64,000 bases of DNA from JBEOJY01 sp040275305 (lineage in GTDB: Bacteria > Pseudomonadota > Alphaproteobacteria > UBA9219). The stretch lies in the NCBI GenBank assembly GCA_040275305.1, contig JBEOJY010000001.1, positions 132,566 to 196,565 on the forward strand, written 5' to 3'. Positions 1 through 8,381 of this stretch are shown here, piece after piece. The position numbers and the translations under genes are program-made. The notes under the pieces were generated by a model. The model searched no databases and was not told where the DNA came from. It saw only the letters and a program-made list of their open reading frames with translations. Within the stretch, counting starts at the first letter, position 1. Each line of letters opens with the position of its first letter.

Positions 1-42
1 TTGCGCTATCTTGTCAATTTCCGTCTCGCGAGGGTCGCATGA
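1..42 (+). CDS. 3' end of an upstream gene (partial)
   Basis: Frame 1 is open from the window edge for 13 codons and ends at a TGA (40-42) that overlaps the ATG of the next gene in an ATGA junction. This tight overlap is the same style as the following genes, so an upstream member of the same operon probably ends here. The visible residues are too few to assign a function. Confidence 0.5.
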   Translation: MRYLVNFRLARVA

Positions 43-866
43 ACAAGCGCGTTGCTACGATTATTTTGAATCGCAATCTGCCGGAGGCGACGGATCGACT
101 GTATGATCATTTGATTAAACACGATGGCGATTTTACGGATGTGTATGTCGTCGAGTCCGGTTCCGATCCCGATCGCTTGTCCAAACATGTCACATGGCGC
201 GCGGATTGGCCTGAGGCGGTCGCTCATGGTTTGCGCTTTAACAGGGGGATGAATTACGGGTTGAGCCAGTTGTGGAAGGAAGGCAAGTTCAAGAACTATG
301 ACGCATTCTTTCTTCTGACGAACGATTCGGAACTGCAAGATAGCTCGACGCTCAAGCCGTTGTTGGATATTCTTGACAAGCATCGGCGGGTCGGGATTCT
401 GTCGCCCTGCGGCAAGCGTTGGGGCGAAAGATTTCTGCTTAAGCATCAGACGACGAAATATTTTTGGTTCATTCACAACAACGCCTTGTTGTTGCGACGC
501 GAGTTTGTCGAGGCGGTTCTTAACGCGGATCAGCCCGATCATATGGGGTTTTTGTTTGATGGCGCAAACTTTCGGGGCTACGGCGCGGAAAGCGAAATGA
601 TCGCCAAGGCCTATGCCAACGACTGGGCGGCGGCCATCACTTCGGATGTTTACGTCGGGGAGAACGAATCGTATCTTCTCAATCAGGCTGATCTGATCAA
701 GACGGAAGGCTATGAAGAGAATTTGAGGCTCTATATCGAGGAAGGCCAGCGCTGGATGCGCAATAAGTACGGATTCAACAGCCGCTGGTCGATGCAGCAA
801 TATGTGAAGAGCTTCTACGAACGGTTCTTCGACTTTTATCCGGAATACAAAAACTATCAGGTGTGA
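39..866 (+). CDS. Glycosyltransferase, family 2-like
   Basis: A 275-residue protein resembling GT-A fold glycosyltransferases. The N-terminus has a beta-strand start (VATIILNRNLPEATDRLYDHL) typical of the nucleotide-sugar binding fold. An acidic NDSE segment near residues 95-98 sits where these enzymes carry the metal and sugar-nucleotide binding motif, and a later conserved-looking region (GYGAESEMIAKAY) lies where the acceptor site is expected. No membrane segment is evident, so it probably acts on the cytoplasmic face. It is first in a plus-strand run whose genes overlap or nearly touch, pointing to one operon for a surface glycan. Donor and acceptor cannot be inferred. Confidence 0.72.
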   Translation: MNKRVATIILNRNLPEATDRLYDHLIKHDGDFTDVYVVESGSDPDRLSKHVTWRADWPEAVAHGLRFNRGMNYGLSQLWKEGKFKNYDAFFLLTNDSELQDSSTLKPLLDILDKHRRVGILSPCGKRWGERFLLKHQTTKYFWFIHNNALLLRREFVEAVLNADQPDHMGFLFDGANFRGYGAESEMIAKAYANDWAAAITSDVYVGENESYLLNQADLIKTEGYEENLRLYIEEGQRWMRNKYGFNSRWSMQQYVKSFYERFFDFYPEYKNYQV

Positions 867-874
867 GGATCGTC

Positions 875-1219
875 ATGGACGTTATCGAAAAGCCTTGGGG
901 CAAGGAAGAAGTGATCGAGATCAATGATCGCTATATGATGAAGAAGCTTACGATGTGGAAAGGCCATCGTTGCAGCATTCAGTATCATAACGTCAAATGC
1001 GAGACGATCTATGTGTTGTCGGGGCAGTTGCGCATCTATAGCGGCCCTTCGCTTGAAAAGCTTGACTCCAAGGTTTATGTGCCCGGCGAGACGATCACGA
1101 TCAGGCCGGGGACCGTTCATCGCATGGAAGCGGTCGAGGATAGCGTCTATCTAGAAGCCAGCACCCCGGAAATGACAGATGTGGTGCGGCTTCAGGACGA
1201 TTATCAAAGGGCTTCGTAG
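875..1219 (+). CDS. Cupin, mannose-6-phosphate isomerase-like
   Basis: A 114-residue single-domain cupin. It opens with the PWGKEE signature seen at the C-terminal isomerase domain of ManC-type enzymes, followed by a cupin barrel with HRCSIQYH, GQLRIYSG and a PGTVHR second motif. The ATG at 875 is preferred because GAGGA lies 6-9 bases upstream; a GTG at 863 overlapping the previous stop is the alternative. The stop overlaps the next start (TAGTG). Between a glycosyltransferase and a nucleotidyltransferase it most likely isomerises or epimerises a sugar phosphate or nucleotide sugar, but it could be a sugar-binding accessory protein. Confidence 0.75.
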   Translation: MDVIEKPWGKEEVIEINDRYMMKKLTMWKGHRCSIQYHNVKCETIYVLSGQLRIYSGPSLEKLDSKVYVPGETITIRPGTVHRMEAVEDSVYLEASTPEMTDVVRLQDDYQRAS

Positions 1220-2796
1220 TGGGGTACAGGGTTTGCATTCCGACCGCAGGGACGGGGTCAAGGCTCGGCGGGTTGACGCGGTATGTCAATAAGTCGCTGG
1301 TCGCTCTTGCCAACCGTCCGACCTTGTCGCATGTGATCGAGCAATTTCCACAAGATGCAGAATTCGTCATTCCGCTGGGGCACAAGGCTCATCTGGTACG
1401 CGAATATTTGCAGTTGGCCTATCCGCAGCGCAAATTTTTCTTCGCCAGCGTTTCGCCGTTCGAAGGGCCGGGGTCGGGGCTTGGGCTTAGCCTGCTCACC
1501 TGCAAGGAATTTCTCCAGCAACCCTTCATCTTCATTTCCTGTGATACTCTGGTGAAAGAACCGATCCCCGCGCCTGACCAAAACTGGATGGGCTATGCGG
1601 AGTTGGATCAGATTGCGTCGTACAGGACGCTTTGCGTTCGCGATGGGAAGGTCGAGAGGATTTGCGAGAAGGGCGAGGGGAGTCCGGAGACGCACAAGCC
1701 CTATATCGGGCTTGCAGGCATTCACGATTACAAGGCTTTCTGGGAGGCTATGGAGGCGGGCGGCGACAAGACGATTGCTATGGGTGAGTCGCACGGAATG
1801 CGCGACCTTGTGGGCCTTGACATTCGCGCGCATGGCTTCACGTGGTTCGACACGGGCAATCCGCAGGCTTTGGCGCGGACTCAGGAAGCCTATCGGGTGG
1901 CGGATGCTCCTAATATTCTTGAGAAGGCGAACGAGGCGATTTGGTTCGTGGACGGCAAGGTCATCAAGTTTTCGGACGACGAAAAGTTTATTCGGAACAG
2001 GGTCGAGCGCGTTGGCGAGCTTACGGGATTCGTGCCGGAAGTTACGGGTTCGACCGCTCATATGTACAGCTATGCCAAGGTGAAGGGCAGGGTGCTGTCC
2101 GAGGCGGTGACGCTGCCGGTATTTGACAAACTGTTGGCATTCAGCAAGGGATTTTGGCAACCGCATGCGTTGGACGCCGCCGGGGCCAAGGCTTTCCATG
2201 ACGGCTGCATGAAGTTTTATCGGGACAAGACTTTGGAGCGCGTGCAGCTTTTCTATAAGAATTTCAAGCGGCAGGACGGCACGGAATCCATCAATGGGTT
2301 CGCTATGCCGACGCTTGAGGAATTGTTCAAGTCGCTGGATTGGGAGTGGCTTGCGCAGGGTATGTCAGGACGGTTCCATGGCGATTTTCATTTCGAGAAT
2401 ATTTTGTGGGATGCTGATACAAAACGGTTTGTTTTTCTTGATTGGCGACAAGATTTTGGCGGCGATCTTAAGACGGGCGATGTTTATTACGATCTGGCTA
2501 AGCTTTGGCATGGCCTTATCATTTGCCATGAGTTGATTGCCCAGAATCAATTCTTGGTCGAATGGGGCGCTAGGGAAATCCGTTACGATTTTCATCGTAA
2601 ACAGATGCTGGTCGCGTGCGAAGAGGCGTATAGGCGATGGCTTGATGCTGAAGGATATGACCGCAAGAAAGTTTGGATTATGACGGCGCTGGTCTACCTT
2701 AATATTGCGGCTTTGCACCATTATCCCTATTCGTTGTTGTTGTATGCCTTGGGCAAGGCGATGCTGTTCAGAGGATTGCAAGATGCAGTTGATTGA
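1219..2796 (+). CDS. Nucleotidyltransferase fused to a sugar/choline kinase-like phosphotransferase
   Basis: A 525-residue two-domain protein. Residues 1-230 form a nucleotidyltransferase domain with the glycine-rich PTAGTGSRL loop at 9-17 and NKSL just after it, as in sugar-1-phosphate nucleotidyltransferases. The C-terminal half is an aminoglycoside/choline phosphotransferase-type kinase with HGDFHFEN near residue 387 (catalytic Asp, metal-binding Asn) and LDWR near 405. The pairing resembles the AmgK/MurU salvage pair (anomeric sugar kinase plus nucleotidyltransferase) or LicA/LicC for choline, here in one chain. It would phosphorylate and then activate one substrate for the neighbouring transferases. 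The GTG start overlaps the upstream stop. The substrate is unknown. Confidence 0.8.
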   Translation: MGYRVCIPTAGTGSRLGGLTRYVNKSLVALANRPTLSHVIEQFPQDAEFVIPLGHKAHLVREYLQLAYPQRKFFFASVSPFEGPGSGLGLSLLTCKEFLQQPFIFISCDTLVKEPIPAPDQNWMGYAELDQIASYRTLCVRDGKVERICEKGEGSPETHKPYIGLAGIHDYKAFWEAMEAGGDKTIAMGESHGMRDLVGLDIRAHGFTWFDTGNPQALARTQEAYRVADAPNILEKANEAIWFVDGKVIKFSDDEKFIRNRVERVGELTGFVPEVTGSTAHMYSYAKVKGRVLSEAVTLPVFDKLLAFSKGFWQPHALDAAGAKAFHDGCMKFYRDKTLERVQLFYKNFKRQDGTESINGFAMPTLEELFKSLDWEWLAQGMSGRFHGDFHFENILWDADTKRFVFLDWRQDFGGDLKTGDVYYDLAKLWHGLIICHELIAQNQFLVEWGAREIRYDFHRKQMLVACEEAYRRWLDAEGYDRKKVWIMTALVYLNIAALHHYPYSLLLYALGKAMLFRGLQDAVD

Positions 2797-3919
2797 AAGA
2801 TCCCGTTGCGCGATTTCCGGGCAGGACGATCTGGAGCCGCTTTACACGTTTCCCAAGTTTCCCGTGTTCATGGGGTGCATGGATCAGCCGGAGACGGACG
2901 ATCTCAAGCAGGATATGGCTTGGTGGATCAGCCGGGGAAGCGGCTTGATCCAATTGAAGAACTTGTTGCCTCTCGATGTGCTCTATCCGGAGTCGCATGG
3001 TTCCGGCGCAATCGGCGCGTTATGGGAGAAGCATCACAGGACGTTCGCGCAGTTTATTCATCGCCTCAATCCTTCGTCGGTGCTGGAGATCGGAGGGGGG
3101 CATGGCATGCTGGCCAAAGAATATCAGTCTTTGGCTGACATTCCGTGGACGATCCTTGAGCCGAATCCTTCTCCGGTCGAGGGATTGAAAGCGCGCATCA
3201 TCAAGGGTTTCTTCGACGAGCGCTTTACGTTTAGCGATTCGTTCGATGTTCTCGCGCACTCCCATGTTTTCGAGCATATTTATGAACCCGACCAGTTTAT
3301 GGGCCAATTATCCCACTTTATGAAGGTCGGGCAGCATCTGGTGTTTTCCTTGCCGAATATGCAGGTCATGCTTGAGCGCCAGTACAACAATTGCATCAAT
3401 TTTGAGCACACGGTTTTGCTGACCGAGACCTATGTCGAGCATTTGCTCGCCAAACATGGGTTCAGGGTTCATGCCAAGGAATTCTTCATGGACGATCACA
3501 GCATCTTTTATGACGCGGTGCGCGATGATACCATGAAGCCGATGGCGCTGCCGTCTGGGCTCTACGATTCCTATAAGAATCTTTATCTGGGCTATGTCGG
3601 TCATCATCAAAAGCTGGCTTCGGAATTGAACGAGACGATCCGGGGTCTTTCCGGACCGGTCTATCTCTTTGGCGCGCATGTGTTTTCGCAATATATGCTC
3701 GCGTTCGGGCTGGATGAGAGCAAGATCACATGCCTGCTGGATAACGATCCAAACAAGCAGGGACGGAGGCTTTACGGCACGTCGCTCGGCGTGAAATCCC
3801 CCTCTTGTCTTAAGTCGGTGGACAAACCGCATGTTATTTTGAAGGCAGGCGTTTACAATCAGGAAATAAAAAATGATATATTGAAGAATATCAATCCGCA
3901 TACTGTCTTTTTGGGGTGA
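2783..3919 (+). CDS. C-methyltransferase-like SAM-dependent methyltransferase
   Basis: A 378-residue protein with the three-part layout of sugar C-methyltransferases. The N-terminal segment has cysteines (SRCAISG) that resemble a zinc-binding motif, a central Rossmann domain has the SAM motif LEIGGGHG near residue 100, and the C-terminal domain (GPVYLFGAH, LLDNDPNKQG) resembles the Methyltransf_14 domain. The ATG at 2783 overlaps the upstream gene by 14 bases and is preferred over a longer reading frame from 2705. Members of this group methylate nucleotide-linked keto sugars, which suits the glycan operon. The exact substrate is not predictable. Confidence 0.78.
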   Translation: MQLIERSRCAISGQDDLEPLYTFPKFPVFMGCMDQPETDDLKQDMAWWISRGSGLIQLKNLLPLDVLYPESHGSGAIGALWEKHHRTFAQFIHRLNPSSVLEIGGGHGMLAKEYQSLADIPWTILEPNPSPVEGLKARIIKGFFDERFTFSDSFDVLAHSHVFEHIYEPDQFMGQLSHFMKVGQHLVFSLPNMQVMLERQYNNCINFEHTVLLTETYVEHLLAKHGFRVHAKEFFMDDHSIFYDAVRDDTMKPMALPSGLYDSYKNLYLGYVGHHQKLASELNETIRGLSGPVYLFGAHVFSQYMLAFGLDESKITCLLDNDPNKQGRRLYGTSLGVKSPSCLKSVDKPHVILKAGVYNQEIKNDILKNINPHTVFLG

Positions 3920-3922
3920 TCC

Positions 3923-4813
3923 ATGGCTGCCGCGCATAGTTCTGGCCTTAAAGTCGGCCTTATCATCCCGGTTTTCAATGTCGAAAAAACCATCGCTAAG
4001 GTTTTGGCGGGGATTCCGCAAAAGTTTTTTGAGGATATTTCTGAAATCCTTGTCGTCGACAACCATAGCTCCGATAACACCGTGCCTGTGATCATGGGGT
4101 TTATGAACGAGCACCCGGATTTCGCTTCGCATGTTACATTCATTCAACATGCCGAGAATTACGGCTATGGCGGTAGCATTAAGGCTGGTTTTGAGTATTT
4201 CATCAACCGAGGCATGACCCATGCGATGATTTTCCATGGGGATCATCAGGTTGATCCCGCGTGGCAGATTGGCCTTCTTTTGAGCATCATCAAGGATAAG
4301 CCGCAGACGGATCTTGTGATGTCGAGCCGTTTTTTGTCCGAAAGCAAGATCGAGAACTACAGCCTTCTACGCACCGTCGGCAACTATTTCTTCAATGCCG
4401 TGACGACGCTTTGCTCCGGTTGCAAGATGTCGGATGCAGGGACGGCGATTATCGTCGCGCGTTGCGACGCGTTGAGCCGGGTGCCGTTTCGCAATCTTTC
4501 CAACACGTGGCAGTTCCATCCGCAGCTTAATATTCTTATCCACAAACTGCCGAATGTGCAGGTGGTGGAGACGACCTTAAACTGGTCGGATTCCGAGGCT
4601 GGTTCGTCGGTGCCCCTGATTCGCTATGGCTTGATCTTGTTGAGAATGCTTGTGCGGTATTGGTACAAGACGAATGTTCTGAGACAGAAGCCGGAGCAGG
4701 CTTTCCCGGTCGATTCGGTTCGGGCTGATCGCCGCTATACCGTGTTGATGCAGTCAGGAAAGGACGCTCCTGTCGCGTGCGGCGAGGCTGTGGGATTGTC
4801 CGCAGCGCGGTGA
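3923..4813 (+). CDS. Family 2 glycosyltransferase, dolichyl-phosphate mannosyltransferase-like
   Basis: A 296-residue GT2 enzyme starting three bases after the previous stop. The hallmarks are LIIPVFNVEKTI at the N-terminus, VVDNHSSDNT near residues 45-53 and HGDHQVDP near 108-115, matching nucleotide binding and the D-x-D-like metal site of polyprenyl-phosphate hexose synthases. The C-terminus lacks the two membrane helices of GtrB-type enzymes, so it is probably peripheral. It is the last gene of the plus-strand operon and meets rmlA tail to tail with 4 bases between them. It probably adds a sugar to a lipid carrier or a growing glycan. Confidence 0.82.
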   Translation: MAAAHSSGLKVGLIIPVFNVEKTIAKVLAGIPQKFFEDISEILVVDNHSSDNTVPVIMGFMNEHPDFASHVTFIQHAENYGYGGSIKAGFEYFINRGMTHAMIFHGDHQVDPAWQIGLLLSIIKDKPQTDLVMSSRFLSESKIENYSLLRTVGNYFFNAVTTLCSGCKMSDAGTAIIVARCDALSRVPFRNLSNTWQFHPQLNILIHKLPNVQVVETTLNWSDSEAGSSVPLIRYGLILLRMLVRYWYKTNVLRQKPEQAFPVDSVRADRRYTVLMQSGKDAPVACGEAVGLSAAR

Positions 4814-4817
4814 ATTA

Positions 4818-5705
4818 TCAGCCGGCTTTTTCTTCGTTCAGCAGGCGCAGGATGTATTGTCCGTAGCCGCTTTTGGCCATGGGTTGGGCCAGACGTTCGA
4901 GCTGTTCCGCGCTTATGAAGCCTCGGCGGAACGCTACTTCCTCAGGACAGGCGATTTTCAGGCCTTGCCGCTTTTCAATGGTTCTCACGAATAAGCCCGC
5001 GTCCATCAGACTGTCATGCGTCCCGGTGTCTAGCCATGCGTAGCCGCGCCCCATGATTTCGACGTTGAGCTGGCCTCGTCGCATGTAGTGGCGGTTTACG
5101 TCGGTGATTTCCAGTTCGCCACGCGCTGAGGGCTTGAGGTTCTTTGCGATATCGACGACTTGGTTGTCATAAAAATATAGACCAGTCACGGCGTAGTTGC
5201 TTTGCGGATTAGCTGGCTTTTCTTCCAAAGAGATGGCGTGGCCATCCTTGTCGAAGGAGACGACACCATAGCGCTCCGGGTCCTGCACACGGTAGGCGAA
5301 GACGGTTGCGCCGCTTTTGCGCGCGTTAGCATGCTCGGTGCGCATCGGCAGGTCGTTGCCGTAGAAGATATTGTCGCCCAACACAAGGGCGCTTGGCGCG
5401 TCGCCAAGGAAGTCTTGCGCGATCAGGAAGGCTTGCGCGAGGCCGTCGGGGCTAGGCTGCACAGCGTACTGAAAGTTCATGCCCCATGGGTTTCCATCGC
5501 CCAACAATTGCTCGAAGCGCGGCGTGTCCTGCGGCGTCGAGATAATCAGGATGTCGCGCAGACCCGCCAGCATCAGGACGCTGAGAGGATAATAAATTAA
5601 TGGCTTATCGAAGACCGGCAGCAACTGCTTGGAGACCGCCATGGTCAGGGGATAGAGCCTCGTGCCGGAGCCTCCGGCGAGGACGATGCCTTTGCGTGCA
5701 AGCAT
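4818..5705 (-). CDS. rmlA: Glucose-1-phosphate thymidylyltransferase RmlA
   Basis: A 295-residue enzyme making dTDP-glucose from glucose-1-phosphate and dTTP, the first step to dTDP-L-rhamnose. The motif GIVLAGGSGTRLYPLT lies near the start, with FDKPLIYYPL and LGDNIFYGNDL further on and GTHDSLMDA in the C-terminal half, all typical of RmlA; length is normal. ATG at 5705 is chosen by comparison with the family start (M-x-GI-LAGG); a TTG at 5717 would add four residues. It is transcribed away from rmlC, so the rml genes form a divergent pair rather than the usual single operon. Confidence 0.95.
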   Translation of the reverse strand: MLARKGIVLAGGSGTRLYPLTMAVSKQLLPVFDKPLIYYPLSVLMLAGLRDILIISTPQDTPRFEQLLGDGNPWGMNFQYAVQPSPDGLAQAFLIAQDFLGDAPSALVLGDNIFYGNDLPMRTEHANARKSGATVFAYRVQDPERYGVVSFDKDGHAISLEEKPANPQSNYAVTGLYFYDNQVVDIAKNLKPSARGELEITDVNRHYMRRGQLNVEIMGRGYAWLDTGTHDSLMDAGLFVRTIEKRQGLKIACPEEVAFRRGFISAEQLERLAQPMAKSGYGQYILRLLNEEKAG

Positions 5706-5818
5706 AATTTTTACCAATTGCCTGTTTCTGGCCGCTTTACTGTGTTGGGACGTTGCTGTGTCGCCCGCATTTCTGATAGAGTGTGGCCTATCTCTTTCAT
5801 GAAAGACGTGCCAGACAA

Positions 5819-6376
5819 ATGCTTGCGGTTCAAGAATTATCCATTCCCGGCGTCAAGTTGGTCCGGCCTAGGGTTTTCGATGACCCTCGCGGCACGATGA
5901 CCGAGGTCGCGCACGATGCGCGGTTTCGCGAGTTGGGATTCCCGGATTTTGTGCAGGAAAATCAATCTTTTTCGAGGCTTCGCGGCACGATTAGGGGTAT
6001 GCATTTCCAGAAACCGCCACAGGCGCAAGCCAAGCTGGTGAGGGTTTTACGAGGCCAGATTTTCGATGTCGCGGTTGATGTGCGGCCACAATCGGCGAGT
6101 TTTGGGCGGCATGCGGTGGCGATGCTATCGGAAGACGAGCTGGCGTGGCTTTATGTTCCCGAAGGCTTCGCGCATGGGTTTTGCACGCTGACGAAGGATG
6201 TTCAGGTTCTGTACAAGGTTTCTTCCTACTATGCGCCGGGCAGCGAGTGCGGCATGCGTTGGAATGATCCGGCGCTGGGGATTGATTGGCCGATTTCCCC
6301 GTCAGAGGCGGTTTTATCGGATAAGGACATGCAATTGCCATTGTTCAAGGATCTTCCGGCGGTCATTTGGGGTTAA
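5819..6376 (+). CDS. rmlC: dTDP-4-dehydrorhamnose 3,5-epimerase RmlC
   Basis: A 185-residue cupin-fold epimerase for the third step of dTDP-L-rhamnose synthesis. Seen are IPGVKLVRPRVFDDPRG at the N-terminus, the RGMHFQKPP segment with the catalytic His, the substrate-binding VPEGFAHGF and the C-terminal YKVSSYYAPG with the active-site Tyr. The ATG at 5819 places the IPGV motif at the usual distance from the start; 5783 would add 12 non-conserved residues. rmlB follows after 34 bases, so the two are probably cotranscribed. Confidence 0.94.
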   Translation: MLAVQELSIPGVKLVRPRVFDDPRGTMTEVAHDARFRELGFPDFVQENQSFSRLRGTIRGMHFQKPPQAQAKLVRVLRGQIFDVAVDVRPQSASFGRHAVAMLSEDELAWLYVPEGFAHGFCTLTKDVQVLYKVSSYYAPGSECGMRWNDPALGIDWPISPSEAVLSDKDMQLPLFKDLPAVIWG

Positions 6377-6410
6377 TTGTTACGCAGTTGATTTCATAGG
6401 GTGTATTGCG

Positions 6411-7514
6411 ATGGTTGAGACTCATCATAGCAACAGAGTGCTGGTGACGGGATGCGCGGGATTTATCGGCGCGAATTTTGTTCATCACTTTTTGGGGCGC
6501 ACGCGTGGCGGTGGCGCGGTGGTGGGGCTGGATAAGCTGACCTACGCTGGGTGTCTCAAGAATTTGGAGAGCCTTGAGGGCGATGCGCGGTTTGCCTTCG
6601 CGCGCGGCGATATCGGCGACGTTGCGCTTGTGAGGAGCTTGCTTGAGAAGCATAAGCCAGCGGCGATCATCAATTTCGCCGCCGAGTCGCATGTTGATCG
6701 CTCGATCCATGCGCCGGAAGCGTTCATCGAAACGAATGTGGCGGGGACGTTCCGGCTGCTTGAGGCAGTGAAGGCGTATTGGGTTGGGTTGGAGGGCGAA
6801 GAGAAAGCGCAGTTTCGTTTTCTGCATATTTCGACCGACGAGGTCTATGGTTCGCTGGGGCCGAACGACCCCGCTTTTACCGAAGAGAATCCCGCGCGGC
6901 CCAACAGCCCTTATGCGGCGTCAAAGGCGAGCTCAGATCATCTTGCGCGGGCGTATCACCACACTTATGGGTTGCCTACTTTGACGACGAATTGCTCGAA
7001 CAATTATGGGCCGTACCAGTTCCCTGAAAAGCTAATTCCGCTCATGATTCACCATGCGCTTGCAGGCAAGAAATTGCCGGTTTATGGCGACGGGCAGAAT
7101 GTACGCGACTGGCTTTTCGTTGAAGATCATTGCGTGGCGATTATGCGTGTGCTGGAAGCGGGGCGCGTGGGAGAGGTCTATAATGTTGGTGGGCGCAACG
7201 AGGTCAAGAATCTCGATGTCGTGCATACGCTTTGCGATATTCTGGACCGTTTAAGGCCTCGCGCGGAGGGTGGTTCGTACCGTGAGCAAATTACCTTTGT
7301 CATGGATCGTCCGGGGCATGACAGGCGCTATGCGATTAATGCCGACAAGATTGCGGCGGAGCTTGGCTGGAAACCTGCGGAGACTTTCACAACAGGGTTC
7401 GAGAAGTCGGTGCGCTGGTATTTGGAGCATGAAGACTGGGTTGCGCATGTCACATCTGGCGCATATCGCCAGTGGATGGAGACGAATTACGAAGGACGTG
7501 TAGCGCGGGCGTGA
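6411..7514 (+). CDS. rmlB: dTDP-glucose 4,6-dehydratase RmlB
   Basis: A 367-residue short-chain dehydrogenase/reductase enzyme for the second step of dTDP-rhamnose synthesis. It shows the NAD-binding TGCAGFIGANF near the start, LDKLTYAG, NFAAESHVDRS, the catalytic STDEVYG and the Y-x3-K pair in SPYAASK, then NCSNNYGPYQFPEK and VYGDGQNVRDW. All are diagnostic for RmlB. The ATG at 6411 is chosen; the frame is open much further upstream over rmlC without family similarity. No rmlD follows, so the final reductase must be encoded elsewhere, or the 4-keto-6-deoxy sugar feeds another pathway. Confidence 0.95.
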   Translation: MVETHHSNRVLVTGCAGFIGANFVHHFLGRTRGGGAVVGLDKLTYAGCLKNLESLEGDARFAFARGDIGDVALVRSLLEKHKPAAIINFAAESHVDRSIHAPEAFIETNVAGTFRLLEAVKAYWVGLEGEEKAQFRFLHISTDEVYGSLGPNDPAFTEENPARPNSPYAASKASSDHLARAYHHTYGLPTLTTNCSNNYGPYQFPEKLIPLMIHHALAGKKLPVYGDGQNVRDWLFVEDHCVAIMRVLEAGRVGEVYNVGGRNEVKNLDVVHTLCDILDRLRPRAEGGSYREQITFVMDRPGHDRRYAINADKIAAELGWKPAETFTTGFEKSVRWYLEHEDWVAHVTSGAYRQWMETNYEGRVARA

Positions 7515-7544
7515 GATATTTTTAGCTCGCTGCCGCTTGCGGAT

Positions 7545-7571
7545 GGATGCCGGATCAAGTCCCGCATGACG
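7545..7571. repeat. Short palindromic repeat in the rmlB-wzt gap
   Basis: The arms ATGCCGG and CCCGCAT (6 of 7 paired) enclose ATCAAGT and are followed by GACG. This matches the general form of the other REP-like palindromes in the window. It lies between two convergent genes and could act as a weak bidirectional stop. Confidence 0.4.
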
Positions 7572-7641
7572 TGGAGAGTGCAATCGTCAGAAATCGTAGT
7601 TGTGCCTTGGGGGGGATTCCATGGGGACCGTGCCAGTTCAG

Positions 7642-8364
7642 CTATGCTGGCGGTCTTTCGATTTCGGTGACGGTTCCGTGCTCAAGGCGGAAGAAGCGGT
7701 TGCAATAATCGCGCACGAGTTTGTTGTCGTGCGAGGCGAAGACGAAGATTCCAACCGAGCGGATCAATTCTTCCATGCGTTGTTTGGCCTTGACCTGAAA
7801 CTCGGCGTCTCCGGTGCCGAACATTTCATCCACAAGTAGGATATCGGGCTTGGTCGAGGTCGCGACGGCGAACATCAGGCGCGTGGCCATACCGCTTGAA
7901 TAGGTGCGGACGGGCAGTTCGAGAAATTCCCCCAGCTGTGTGAATTCCTCGATTTCTTTCGCGTTACGTTTGATTTCCGCATTCGACAAGCCCAGAAGCT
8001 TTGACATGCGGATGATGTTCTCGTAGCCGGATAGCTCCATATCCATTCCGGTTCCAAGCTCTAGTACGGTCGCTACCCTTCCTGTGCGTTCTACCCGGCC
8101 TTCCATGGGGGCGTAGACTCCGGCCATGGTGCGCAGCATTGTGCTTTTGCCCGCGCCATTGTGTCCTATCAGGCCAACAGTGTCGCCTTCGCGCAGCGTG
8201 AAGCTGACATTCTTCAGCGCGGTGACGAGGCGGATGTTTCCGGCGTCTTCTTCGATGCGGCCGCCTGTGCTGATGCGCACGAGGTGGTTGCGCAGGGACA
8301 TGCTGCGGCTGTTGTAGATCGGGTAACGGATGGTTACGTTGTCGAAGGCGAGATGCGCGCTCAT
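7642..8364 (-). CDS. Polysaccharide ABC exporter ATP-binding protein (Wzt/KpsT-like)
   Basis: A 240-residue ATPase of the ABC-2 polysaccharide export family. It has Walker A GHNGAGKST, the signature segment YSSGMATRL and Walker B ILLVDEMFG; the variant signature and the glycine after the catalytic Glu region are typical of polysaccharide and teichoic-acid exporters rather than general ABC ATPases. There is no C-terminal carbohydrate-binding extension, so chain termination is probably not sensed here. It directly follows its permease on the minus strand with a 17-base gap. It energises export of an undecaprenyl-linked or lipid-linked glycan. Confidence 0.92.
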   Translation of the reverse strand: MSAHLAFDNVTIRYPIYNSRSMSLRNHLVRISTGGRIEEDAGNIRLVTALKNVSFTLREGDTVGLIGHNGAGKSTMLRTMAGVYAPMEGRVERTGRVATVLELGTGMDMELSGYENIIRMSKLLGLSNAEIKRNAKEIEEFTQLGEFLELPVRTYSSGMATRLMFAVATSTKPDILLVDEMFGTGDAEFQVKAKQRMEELIRSVGIFVFASHDNKLVRDYCNRFFRLEHGTVTEIERPPA

Positions 8365-8381
8365 GTTCGGTTCCGCCTATC

